Positions 8,713 through 17,352 of a DNA stretch of 64,000 nucleotides are shown here, in pieces. Made by a program: the position numbers and the translations under genes. Position 1 is the first letter of the stretch; every line of letters begins with the position of its first letter. The DNA lies in NCBI GenBank assembly GCA_003009755.1, contig PXUB01000042.1, positions 55,821-119,820 on the forward strand, written 5' to 3'. The stretch comes from Thermoplasmatales archaeon SW_10_69_26. GTDB lineage: Archaea > Thermoplasmatota > SW-10-69-26. The notes beneath the pieces were generated by a model. The model did not search any database. It was not told the DNA's origin and was given only the letters and a program-made list of their open reading frames with translations.

Positions 8713-8761
8713 GGCCGCGCTCCGCGCGGCCTCCCCTCCCGTCTCTTCTCTGCTGTCTTCC
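8713..8761 (+). terminator. GC hairpin plus pyrimidine tract
   Basis: GGCCGCGC-TCC-GCGCGGCC followed by tcccctcccgtctcttctctgctgtcttcc, just after the stop at 8694. Confidence 0.5.
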
Positions 8762-8871
8762 ACCGCCCAGCGGAGCTATGCCACCCTGCACGTTCTGTGC
8801 CCCAGGTCCGTTGTCCCCCATCACTCAAGTAGGACGAGACGCCTCGGTAGACCGAGGCAAGGAGGCAGTCG

Positions 8872-11358
8872 ATGAGTCGCAAAGCTATCGCTATCCTCGT
8901 CGCCGTCGCGATGGTGACCGTGTTCGTCCCCGTGTCGGCCGCGACGCACTTCAGTGCAGGATACGAAGATACCGTCGCGACCGGGGCCGTGGAAACCCCC
9001 GAGAGCCCCTCGGTGGCCGGGGACGAGACGGGAACCGACGACACGCCCTACGGCGTAGGGACCAAGGAGTCGGGGTGCTACGACGCTGACGCCACGATCA
9101 GCGCGGACGAGGCCACGGACGCGGCCACGACGGACGGGTTCTGCGGCGAGCTCGTGTACCAAGAGGACACGAACTACAAGCTCGTGAGCCCGCCCGACCA
9201 GGAGATCGTCGACGACGGGTTCATCGACGACTTCGACGTCCAACGCACCTACTTCGTCGGCTCCGGGATCGGCTTGTGCGAGCCGATGTGCGACGACGGC
9301 GACGACGCCGTCTCCGCCCAGAACCTGACCTGGAACGCCACCCACACCGCCGGCTCCGAAGCAGGCGTCACCGACGGCCCCGGGGACGCGCACGGGGAAG
9401 AGGACGGCCGGTCCAACAGCTACGTCGTCGAGGCGCAGACGGCCCACGCGCCCGGCGTCGTCCAACGCAACACGGACCTGTGGGAGATGAACGGCTGGGT
9501 CATTCCCTCCCTGGGCTACGGCGGCAGCTTCGTCGGGTTCCTCGAAGACAACGAAGGCAACGTCATCGACGACGACCGCCTCCAGAGGGAGATCGAAACG
9601 CGGGTCCTCGACGGGCGGTTGAGCCCCGAGACCGAGGCCAGCATCTGCGGGTACACGCCCGACCGCCAGTTCCAGTCCACCGGCGAGCAGGGCTTTTGCG
9701 AGGCCCCGCTGCTCTACGTCCCGCCCGACGAGGGTCCCGATCCCTCCGATCCCGGCTTCGACGACTACGACGACTCGTGCGAGTCGCCCACCTACGTCTG
9801 CGGTGAATCCACCGAGGGCGGGTACTGGGAGTCCGAGGCCGTCGGCCTCGCCGGCGCCTACGGCGGCCGCTACCAGGGCGAACACATGCGCTGGCACTGG
9901 GTCATCGCGCCGAACCAGCCCGATTGCCCCAACATGGAGCCAGGCTTCGACTTCGGCTCCGATCGGGCCGAGATGCCCTACCTGGCGCACGACCTGGACG
10001 TCTACACTCCGCCCCAGCGCCTGTCCGCGTTCGGCGACCAACCGTCCACCGACAACCTCTACAGCATCGACGACGGCGAGGACGGGTACGCGAACAGCTT
10101 CATCCAGGAGTCGCCCGACGTGCCCGCCGTCCCGATCGAGGAGACCGAGGAGCAGGCCGAATCGACCGCCGAACCGGTCCGCAAGGGTGACGTGCTCGAG
10201 CCCAACCACGCCTCGCCGGCCCCCAGCGGCATCGACGACAACAGCCGCGTGGCGATCAGCGAGGATCGCACCCTCGGCCTAGGCTGCAGCGAGCTCGGCC
10301 AGACCGAGACGGACGCCACCAAGGACCCGTGGGTCAACTACCTCGACACGAGCGTGAGCGTCGACCGCACCCTGACGGTGCGCGAGCCCGTCGTGGAGGA
10401 GCGGGCACCCCCGACGAAGGGCGGCGTCTCGACCGCACAGTACGGTCTCTACGGATCGCAGGACGACGAGCACGACGGCGACAACGACCCGACGACGGAC
10501 CTGTACTCGACCTCGGGCAACGTCGGCATGTTCACCGACAAGAACGACGACGGCGAGTACGACGTGGTCGTCGGTCCCAGCAACGCCGCCAGCGGCTTCG
10601 GCGCCGGCGTCTACTCCGGCGGCAACATCGAGGCGACGGGCGCCTACCCCATGCTGTGGGACATGCACGTCAACCAGACCGACTCCGGTCTCGAGGTCGA
10701 CGAGACCTCCGGCTGCAGCGGCCCGTCCAGCCAGGAGTTCGCGAAGACGATGAAGCAGGCCGGCTACGGTCCGAACACCGGCCTCGCGCAGGCGATCTAC
10801 CTCCGCGAACCGACCGTCTTCGAGGACAGCCAGCTCGACGACGCCGACACGGCGGTATACGACGGCAACAACATCTACGTTCTGCTGAACGACGCGGCGC
10901 GGACCGCCTGGGACGGCGAGATCGACGACGGCGGCGACGACACCACGCTCGGCGAGGAGGTCGACGCCCTCGTCGAGAACCTGCGGACGTTCGTCGTGAC
11001 CGAGCACGAGGCCCCCACAGCCTCGCTCGAGGTCGAGGAGCCGGGCTCAGACCTCGGCCTGGACTCGGACTTCTTCAGCCAGTGCGGGACCGACACCGGT
11101 GGCTACTCGCTGAACCCCTCGTTCCTGCACAGTTGCCGCATCGACTGCTCGGGAGACACGATCGCGACCATGTACACGTTCGAGGTCGACCGCGACGACC
11201 CCGGCACGATCGGCGGCGGTCCGATCCCCGGCTTCCAGATCGACGGCTCGGCCTACGACTTCGGGACCGGCCAGCACACCTGGTACGACGTGGACCCGTT
11301 CGACGGTGACGCCGACCGCAACGAGCAGCGGATGACGCCGCCCTCGACGGCGCAGTGA
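8872..11358 (+). CDS. Large secreted acidic Cys-containing protein, paralog 1
   Basis: 828 aa. MSRKAIAILVAVAMVTVFVPVSAATHFSAGYEDTV signal peptide; aaggaggcag SD. Contains FTDKNDDGEYD (DxNxDGxxD Ca-loop-like) and C-terminal GSAYDFGTGQHTWYDVDPFDGDADRNEQR. Homologous along its length to 11521-13997. Confidence 0.8.
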   Translation: MSRKAIAILVAVAMVTVFVPVSAATHFSAGYEDTVATGAVETPESPSVAGDETGTDDTPYGVGTKESGCYDADATISADEATDAATTDGFCGELVYQEDTNYKLVSPPDQEIVDDGFIDDFDVQRTYFVGSGIGLCEPMCDDGDDAVSAQNLTWNATHTAGSEAGVTDGPGDAHGEEDGRSNSYVVEAQTAHAPGVVQRNTDLWEMNGWVIPSLGYGGSFVGFLEDNEGNVIDDDRLQREIETRVLDGRLSPETEASICGYTPDRQFQSTGEQGFCEAPLLYVPPDEGPDPSDPGFDDYDDSCESPTYVCGESTEGGYWESEAVGLAGAYGGRYQGEHMRWHWVIAPNQPDCPNMEPGFDFGSDRAEMPYLAHDLDVYTPPQRLSAFGDQPSTDNLYSIDDGEDGYANSFIQESPDVPAVPIEETEEQAESTAEPVRKGDVLEPNHASPAPSGIDDNSRVAISEDRTLGLGCSELGQTETDATKDPWVNYLDTSVSVDRTLTVREPVVEERAPPTKGGVSTAQYGLYGSQDDEHDGDNDPTTDLYSTSGNVGMFTDKNDDGEYDVVVGPSNAASGFGAGVYSGGNIEATGAYPMLWDMHVNQTDSGLEVDETSGCSGPSSQEFAKTMKQAGYGPNTGLAQAIYLREPTVFEDSQLDDADTAVYDGNNIYVLLNDAARTAWDGEIDDGGDDTTLGEEVDALVENLRTFVVTEHEAPTASLEVEEPGSDLGLDSDFFSQCGTDTGGYSLNPSFLHSCRIDCSGDTIATMYTFEVDRDDPGTIGGGPIPGFQIDGSAYDFGTGQHTWYDVDPFDGDADRNEQRMTPPSTAQ

Positions 11359-11376
11359 TCACGCGCGTCACCACCT

Positions 11377-11396
11377 GCTGGGGGGCAACCCCCAGC
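11377..11396 (+). terminator. Perfect GC hairpin after secreted paralog 1
   Basis: GCTGGGGG-GCAA-CCCCCAGC 8-bp perfect stem, starting 19 nt after the stop at 11358. Confidence 0.45.
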
Positions 11397-11520
11397 CCCT
11401 TCTCGGGGCCAGCCACCACCGCCGACAGAGCTCGGTGTTCCCCCAGATGCGTGCAACAGGAAAGCTTTTGAAGGCCCAGTGGAACTTCTTGACACGGCTC
11501 TGCCAGGCAGGAGGCGTTCC

Positions 11521-13997
11521 ATGAAGGCGAGAACACTTGCGGTTTGTCTAGCGGTAGCGATGCTCACGGTCACCGCGCCATCCGCCATGGCGCTTCACTT
11601 GAGCGCCGGCGGGGAGGACACGGTGCTGACGGGGATTCAGGAGGGGCCGGACTCCCAGAGCGTGGCGGGAGAGGAGAAGGAGACCAACGACACCCCCTAC
11701 TGACGCAGAAGGGCTTCTGCAGCGACCTGGTGTACAACGAGGACACCGAGTTCGTGAGGTCCAGCCCTAAAGATCAAGATCTCCGGCCCGCGGACACCGA
11801 GGGCAAGATCACGATCGACAAGTTCGACGTTCAACGTGCCTACTACACGGGCAACCTGTTCGGCGCCAGCTTCCTGCTGGGCTTCTCCGGCGAGCTCGTG
11901 GGCGTCGATGGACTCGCGTGCGTGCCCATATGCGACGACGGCGACAGCACGGGCGCCCAGAACACGACGTGGAACACGGTCCACGAGGTCGGGGCTGAAG
12001 CCGGCCTCACGGACGGCCCCGGGGACGCGAGCCAGAACGAGGACGAGGCCGACAACGACGGCCGAGCCCAGGACACCGGGGTCGCGCTCCACGTGCGCAA
12101 CGCGCCCGGCGTCATCCAGGACAACACGAACGCCTGGCAGATGAACGGCTGGGCCATCCCGTTCCCGACCGAGCGCTTCGTCGGTCAACTGGTCGACGAC
12201 GAGGGCAACACCATCACCGACGACCAGCTCGAGGATCGCGTCACCACGCTCGTCGACGAGGGGATCCTCACCAAGGGGACCACCCCCCAGATCTGCGGGT
12301 ACACGCCCGACATCAACTTCAGGTCCACCGGCGAGCAGTCCTTCTGCGACAGCCCGATGCTCTACATCGGCGACAAGGAGGACAACTCCGACGGGCTCCG
12401 CTTCGACGACTACGGTGAACAATGCGGCTCGCCCGCCTACGTGTGCGGTCCCTCCAACGGTGCCTACTGGGAGTCCGCCGCGGTCGGCCTCGCCGCCTAC
12501 GGCGGCCAGGACCAGGACGACCACATCAGGTGGCACTGGGTCGTTGCGCCCAACCAGCAAGAGTGCGGCTTCACGCAGCCCGGCTTCGACTTCGAGTCCG
12601 ATGGCGCGAAGAAGCCCTACCTCGCCCACGACCTCGACGTTTACACGCCGGTGCAGGACCTGAACAACGCTCCGCACACGTCGATCGACGGCACACAAGC
12701 GTACGCGAGCGCCCTGTCCACCGAAGGGACCGACGTCCTATTCGATGCCCTCGACCAGGTGCCGGACCTCCCCGGTGGCGTCGACGACGCCGTCAACGAC
12801 ACCGCGGACGCGGTGGACGAGGCGACCGCCTCCGTCACGACGGACAGCGTGCTCGAGCCCAACCACGTCGGCGCCGAGGACACCACGATCGACGACGACA
12901 GCCAGCAGCGCGTCGACGAGGAACGGTCCGTCACCGAAGACCCCTGCCAGCAGCTCGACGCCGACGAGAGCCCCGTCACGGTCGATCCGTGGGTCAACCT
13001 GCTCGACGCGGGCGTCGAGGACACCCGCGATCAGAACGTCGTCCTGGCCCCCACAGACGATCCGCTCGCCGGGACGAGCACCGTCGCCGACGGGATCGGC
13101 CTCTACGAGACCGACGACGACTCGGTCGACGACGACAACGACCGGACCACCGACCGCTACGTGACCGACGGCTTCACCGGCGTCTTCACCGACAAGAACG
13201 ACGACGGCGAGTACGACCGCATCCTCGGCTTCGGCGACGCCACGGACGGCTTCGGGTCGCCGGTCTACAAGCCGGACGACGTCCAGAGCGTCGGCGCCTA
13301 CCCGATGCTGTGGGATATGGAGATCAACGTCGAGAACGGCCAGCCCGTCGTCGACGAGAACGCCGGCTGCTCGCTCAGCGACTTCCCGTTCTCGAAGGCG
13401 ATGAAGGATGCTGGCTACGGGCCGAGCACGGGTCTGGCCCAAGCGATCTACCTCGAAGAGCCGACCGTGTTCCAGGAGGCCTCCAGCCCCTCGAACGCGG
13501 CGCCCTACGACGGCGGCCAGATCTTCGTCCTGCTCAGCCAGTCGCCACGTACCCAATGGGACGGCGACATCAGCCAGACGGACAGCGACCTCCCCCTCGA
13601 CGGCGAGGTCGATCGCCTGGTCCGTGAGCTGATCGACTACCTCGAGGCCGAGCACGGCATCACCGTGACGGCCGACGACGTGGAGGAGCCGGGCGCCGAG
13701 CTGGGTCTGGACAGCGACTACGAGAGCCAGTGCGGTGAGTCCACCGGCGGCTTCACCTCCGCCGTGTCGTTCACGCACACCTGCGAGTCCGGCTGTGCGG
13801 GCGACACGATCGCGACCGCGTACAGCTTCGAGGTCGCCGACGATCCGCTCGGCGGTGGGGAGATCCCGTCCTTGACGATCGAGGGCTCCGCCCACGAGTT
13901 CGGTCTCGGCCAGCAAACCTGGCACGACATCGACGCCTTCGACGGCGACCCGGACCGCAACGAGCAGAGGGAGAGCCCGCCGCCGACCGGCGACTGA
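11521..13997 (+). CDS. Large secreted acidic protein, paralog 2, interrupted by an apparent -1 frameshift near 11697
   Basis: MKARTLAVCLAVAMLTVTAPSAMALHLSAGGEDTVLTGIQEGPDSQSVAGEEKETNDTPY* (stop 11701-11703). It continues in another frame as ..LTQKGFCSDLVYNEDTEF... to 13997, colinear with paralog 1. Junction gacACCCCCTACTGA. Confidence 0.75.
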
Positions 13998-14013
13998 TCG
14001 GCTGATCCAGCGC

Positions 14014-14065
14014 ACGGGGGCCAAGCCCCCGTTTCCCTCTTCCTCTTCTCCGTCTTCCTCCTCGT
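14014..14065 (+). terminator. GC hairpin plus long pyrimidine tract
   Basis: ACGGGGGC-CAA-GCCCCCGT followed by ttccctcttcctcttctccgtcttcctcctcg. Confidence 0.55.
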
Positions 14066-14144
14066 CGCAGATCGTTGTGCCCCTGCGCCGACCCGCGATC
14101 GGGGCGGTCCCCCCAGGGATCGTCTCCCCCGGGCCGAACTGGCA

Positions 14145-14157
14145 AAGGTTTAATGAG
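14145..14157 (+). promoter_or_regulatory. Archaeal TATA-box-like element
   Basis: AAAGGTTTAATG in otherwise very GC-rich DNA, about 25-30 nt upstream of the ATG at 14180; fits a (near-)leaderless archaeal promoter. Confidence 0.45.
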
Positions 14158-14179
14158 CTGCTGGGGGTCCCTTCCCACG

Positions 14180-15421
14180 ATGCGACGGTTCTCCCGAGCC
14201 AGCGCGGTCCTGTTGACCGCCGTCCTCGTCATCTCTCCGATCGCCTCTGCACAGCCGATGCTGCCGAGGGTGCTCGACGAGCACGTCGGCGAGGTCGACG
14301 AGGATCTCAAGGAAGCCAACTCGACGTACGGGAACCGATCCGAGTTCCAGCGCGCGACCGCCTCGCTGTCCCGGGCCAGCCTGTCGTTGCTCAACGACGC
14401 CTGGATCGTCTCCCAGGACGAGCTCGTGAAGGCCAACGGTGGCCTGGAGACCGGGCTCGCTCGCGCGCAAGCGAGCGGGTCGGGATCCGACCAGCAGATC
14501 GTCGACCACGGCCGCCAGCTCGCCAGCGAGGCTCGCAGCGAGCTGCAGCGGATCCGCGGCAGCCTGGACAGCATGGAGCGCACCGGCCTCGAGCCGGTCG
14601 CCTTCTCCGGCGGCCTGACCGCCGCCTACACGGCCAACCGGGCGATGGATCTGCTCCGCGAGCACGACCGCGGGCTCCAGCAGTGGGAGAAAGGCAACCA
14701 GAACGAACAGGTGAAGATCGCCATCGTCTCCGGCGGCGCTGGCGCCAAGCTCGCCACCTCGATCGCCTCCGACGTCCTCGAACGGACCACCGAGGCCCGC
14801 GCCAACGCGTCCACGAGCGACCTGCTCACCGGGGACGAGCTGGACGAGCTCGTGAAAGACCGCGTGGGCTGGTCGGAGGCCAACGCCGCGCCCGCCGCCC
14901 AACCCAGCCGGGAGCGCGTCACCTCGCTGGCCGACGAAGACGAGCGGCTGATGGCCCTGTCGGCGTACACGATCTACTTCCAGGACGTCGCGTTCAACGG
15001 TGCCAACATGCAGCAACAGCGCGGCAAGGACATCGACGCCTTCCAGGAGGCCCACGACCTCGTCGAGCGGGACAAGCCGGCCGTCGAGGCGTGGGTCCAA
15101 CAGCTGGACGTCCCCGGCGACGTCGCGCTCGGAGCGGTCGCCAGCGCCGACTTCACGCTCACGCTCAACCAGAACGCGACCGGACAGGCTCGCAACCAGT
15201 CCGGCGCCTACGCGCTCGGCATGGCCCACCTCGGCATCGAGCAGGCCGGCCTGCTCGTCGAGGCGTACTCGGACCTCGAGCACGAACCCGGCACCGAGCT
15301 GGTCTCCCCCGACGCCAGCTCGCAAGACGAGGGTCTGCTGTCGGTCCCGGCTCCCGGAGCCCTCGTCGCCGCGGTCGCCGCCGCGTTCGCCGCGATCCGA
15401 TCGCGGAGGGCCCAACGGTGA
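14180..15421 (+). CDS. Secreted protein with C-terminal Pro/Gly-TM-Arg sorting-type tail
   Basis: MRRFSRASAVLLTAVLVISPIASAQ signal peptide; C-terminus LLSVPAPGALVAAVAAAFAAIRSRRAQR. Confidence 0.78.
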   Translation: MRRFSRASAVLLTAVLVISPIASAQPMLPRVLDEHVGEVDEDLKEANSTYGNRSEFQRATASLSRASLSLLNDAWIVSQDELVKANGGLETGLARAQASGSGSDQQIVDHGRQLASEARSELQRIRGSLDSMERTGLEPVAFSGGLTAAYTANRAMDLLREHDRGLQQWEKGNQNEQVKIAIVSGGAGAKLATSIASDVLERTTEARANASTSDLLTGDELDELVKDRVGWSEANAAPAAQPSRERVTSLADEDERLMALSAYTIYFQDVAFNGANMQQQRGKDIDAFQEAHDLVERDKPAVEAWVQQLDVPGDVALGAVASADFTLTLNQNATGQARNQSGAYALGMAHLGIEQAGLLVEAYSDLEHEPGTELVSPDASSQDEGLLSVPAPGALVAAVAAAFAAIRSRRAQR

Positions 15422-17091
15422 AGCGCGCCCTCGTCCTCCCGCTGGTCCTCGTGGTCGTGACCGGCATGATCCCGGTCGGGACAGCCCAGGAGGACGAGGG
15501 CGAGGACGAGCCTCGCTGCATCGAACCGCCCGACGTCGAGCCCACCTACGAGTGGGCCTACAACCTCTCGAACGACCGCACCCGGTACGTCGAGGTCGTC
15601 GATGCCGACACCCCCGCGACCACCTCGCGTGGCCACCACAACATCACCAAGCTCGGCTTCGAGGAACAGACCGCCGACGGGGAGCGCAAGGCCTGGGGAA
15701 GCCAGGTCCGCTTCGCGGCCGATTCCCCCTACCCGTGGGCGTTGTCCACGCAGGACCGCTGGGAACGAACCGACGAGGGCGAGCTGCGGCGGATGGACGC
15801 CTACGATCCGCCGTTCCGCAACGTCCACTACACGCAGGAAACCTGTCCCGGCCAGTTCTGGGAGTTCGAGACGCACCACACCATCCGGTACGGCAAGTAC
15901 GGGCAAGCCTCCAGCGATCAAGCCAACGAAACCTGGCAGGTCCGTGCCCTGCAGTGGTCGAACGTCTCCGTCCCCGCTGGGACCTTCGAGGCGCTCGAGA
16001 TCGCCTCGGTGCGGACCGCCGACCAGTACCGCATCACGACGCACTGGAGCCCGGAGGTCCAGGGACCGGTAAAGGTCGTGCAGGGGCCGGGCGGAGCGCC
16101 CGAGAGCACGCGCGAGCTGAGCTGGTACATCCTCGACCAGCGCCCGAGCCCGGTCTGGTGCTACAGCGTCGAGAACGCCACGTGCGGTCCCGACGCCGTC
16201 CACCCCACGGCCGGCGACACGCTGTACCTGAACGGGTCCGCCAGCTACGACGTCGAGGGCAACGTCACCGACTACACCTGGCGGGTCAGCGGCGAGGTCC
16301 ACCGCGGCCCCGTCGCCTCGTTGAACCTCACCGAGGAGCGGACCCTCGACGTCCGCCTGTTCGTGACCGACGAGGCCAACCGCACCTCCACGCTCGGCCA
16401 GACGATCTACGTCGCACCCGAGGAGGGCACCGGGGTCGGCGTCAGCGGACCGACGAAAGCTCTCGAAGGACAGGTCGTCACGCTCGAGGCTCACACGAGC
16501 TTCGACCCCGTCGAGATCCGATGGCGGGACAACTCCACCGTCGTCGGCGACGGGGACACCTACCAGTTCTACATGGAGGAGACGACGAACCTCAGCGTCG
16601 ACGCCTTCCACGAGTCCGGCCGCGTCTCCACGACCAACCACACCGTCCACCTCGTCGACGACGGCGAGGGGTCCGAGGGCAGCGACGAGCAGACCCAGCG
16701 TTACCCGCCCGGCGGCTCCGAGCGGCTCGCCATCCTCGAACCCTTGGAGGGCCAGGTCGTGCCCTCGAGCTTCGAGGTCGTGGTCCGGGCGGAGACCGAG
16801 GCCACGCTCACCGCCGACGACCGCCCCGTCTGGCAGGGCACCGCCGACCCGTCCGAGCGCGTCCCCGTGAGGCTCGACCAAGGCGATCGAACGCTCGTCC
16901 TGGCGAGCTCATCCGAGCAACAGACGGTGAACGTGACCGTCTCGGCCGACGCGACCGGCAGCGGCGACGAGGCCGCGACGACGGACAACGCCTCGACCGG
17001 CGACGGCCTGGCACCGACACCGGCGCCCTCCGCACTGCTCGTAGCCGGCCTGGTGGCCAGCTTGGCCCTGGCTCGCCGACGCGAGCGGTGA
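15418..17091 (+). CDS. Secreted/surface protein with PKD-like domain and C-terminal TM tail
   Basis: GTG start overlapping the previous stop (GTGA). VKRALVLPLVLVVVTGMIPVGTAQ signal; GDTLYLNGSASYDVEGNVTDYTWRVSGEV (PKD-like); C-terminus APTPAPSALLVAGLVASLALARRRER. Confidence 0.75.
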   Translation: MKRALVLPLVLVVVTGMIPVGTAQEDEGEDEPRCIEPPDVEPTYEWAYNLSNDRTRYVEVVDADTPATTSRGHHNITKLGFEEQTADGERKAWGSQVRFAADSPYPWALSTQDRWERTDEGELRRMDAYDPPFRNVHYTQETCPGQFWEFETHHTIRYGKYGQASSDQANETWQVRALQWSNVSVPAGTFEALEIASVRTADQYRITTHWSPEVQGPVKVVQGPGGAPESTRELSWYILDQRPSPVWCYSVENATCGPDAVHPTAGDTLYLNGSASYDVEGNVTDYTWRVSGEVHRGPVASLNLTEERTLDVRLFVTDEANRTSTLGQTIYVAPEEGTGVGVSGPTKALEGQVVTLEAHTSFDPVEIRWRDNSTVVGDGDTYQFYMEETTNLSVDAFHESGRVSTTNHTVHLVDDGEGSEGSDEQTQRYPPGGSERLAILEPLEGQVVPSSFEVVVRAETEATLTADDRPVWQGTADPSERVPVRLDQGDRTLVLASSSEQQTVNVTVSADATGSGDEAATTDNASTGDGLAPTPAPSALLVAGLVASLALARRRER

Positions 17092-17135
17092 CCGGTCCCC
17101 GAGGACGAGGGCCGATCTGTGAGGCCCCTCGCGCC

Positions 17136-17228
17136 GAGGGATCAGCGACGGGCGCCCCCGCCGAGACCGCCTGGACCGACGTCGGCCCCTTCGAGGGCGA
17201 TCTGGACCGCGACGGCGAGGACGGCAAC
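17136..17228 (+). pseudogene. Possible C-terminal relic of a third copy of the 8872/11521 secreted-protein family
   Basis: Frame reads EGSATGAPAETAWTDVGPFEGDLDRDGEDGN. Compare EGSAHEFGLGQQTWHDIDAFDGDPDRNEQR (paralog 2) and ..HTWYDVDPFDGDADRNEQR (paralog 1). Confidence 0.45.
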
Positions 17229-17352
17229 CGGCCCCAACACCACGCGAGACGTGCCGGCCCGCCGGTGATCGGCGCCCGCTTGCCCCCACCTGAATACAGA
17301 CGCACCACAAGCTTGAAGGGCACTTCGGCGGACTGCCGAGCGGGGACCACAC

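Noticed and set aside
14077-15417. N-terminal part of the 1004-aa + ORF (14077-17091) as one protein
   Set aside because: The region before 15418 is an Arg-rich out-of-frame shadow of the 448-aa secreted protein. The real start is the GTG at 15418 with a clear signal peptide.
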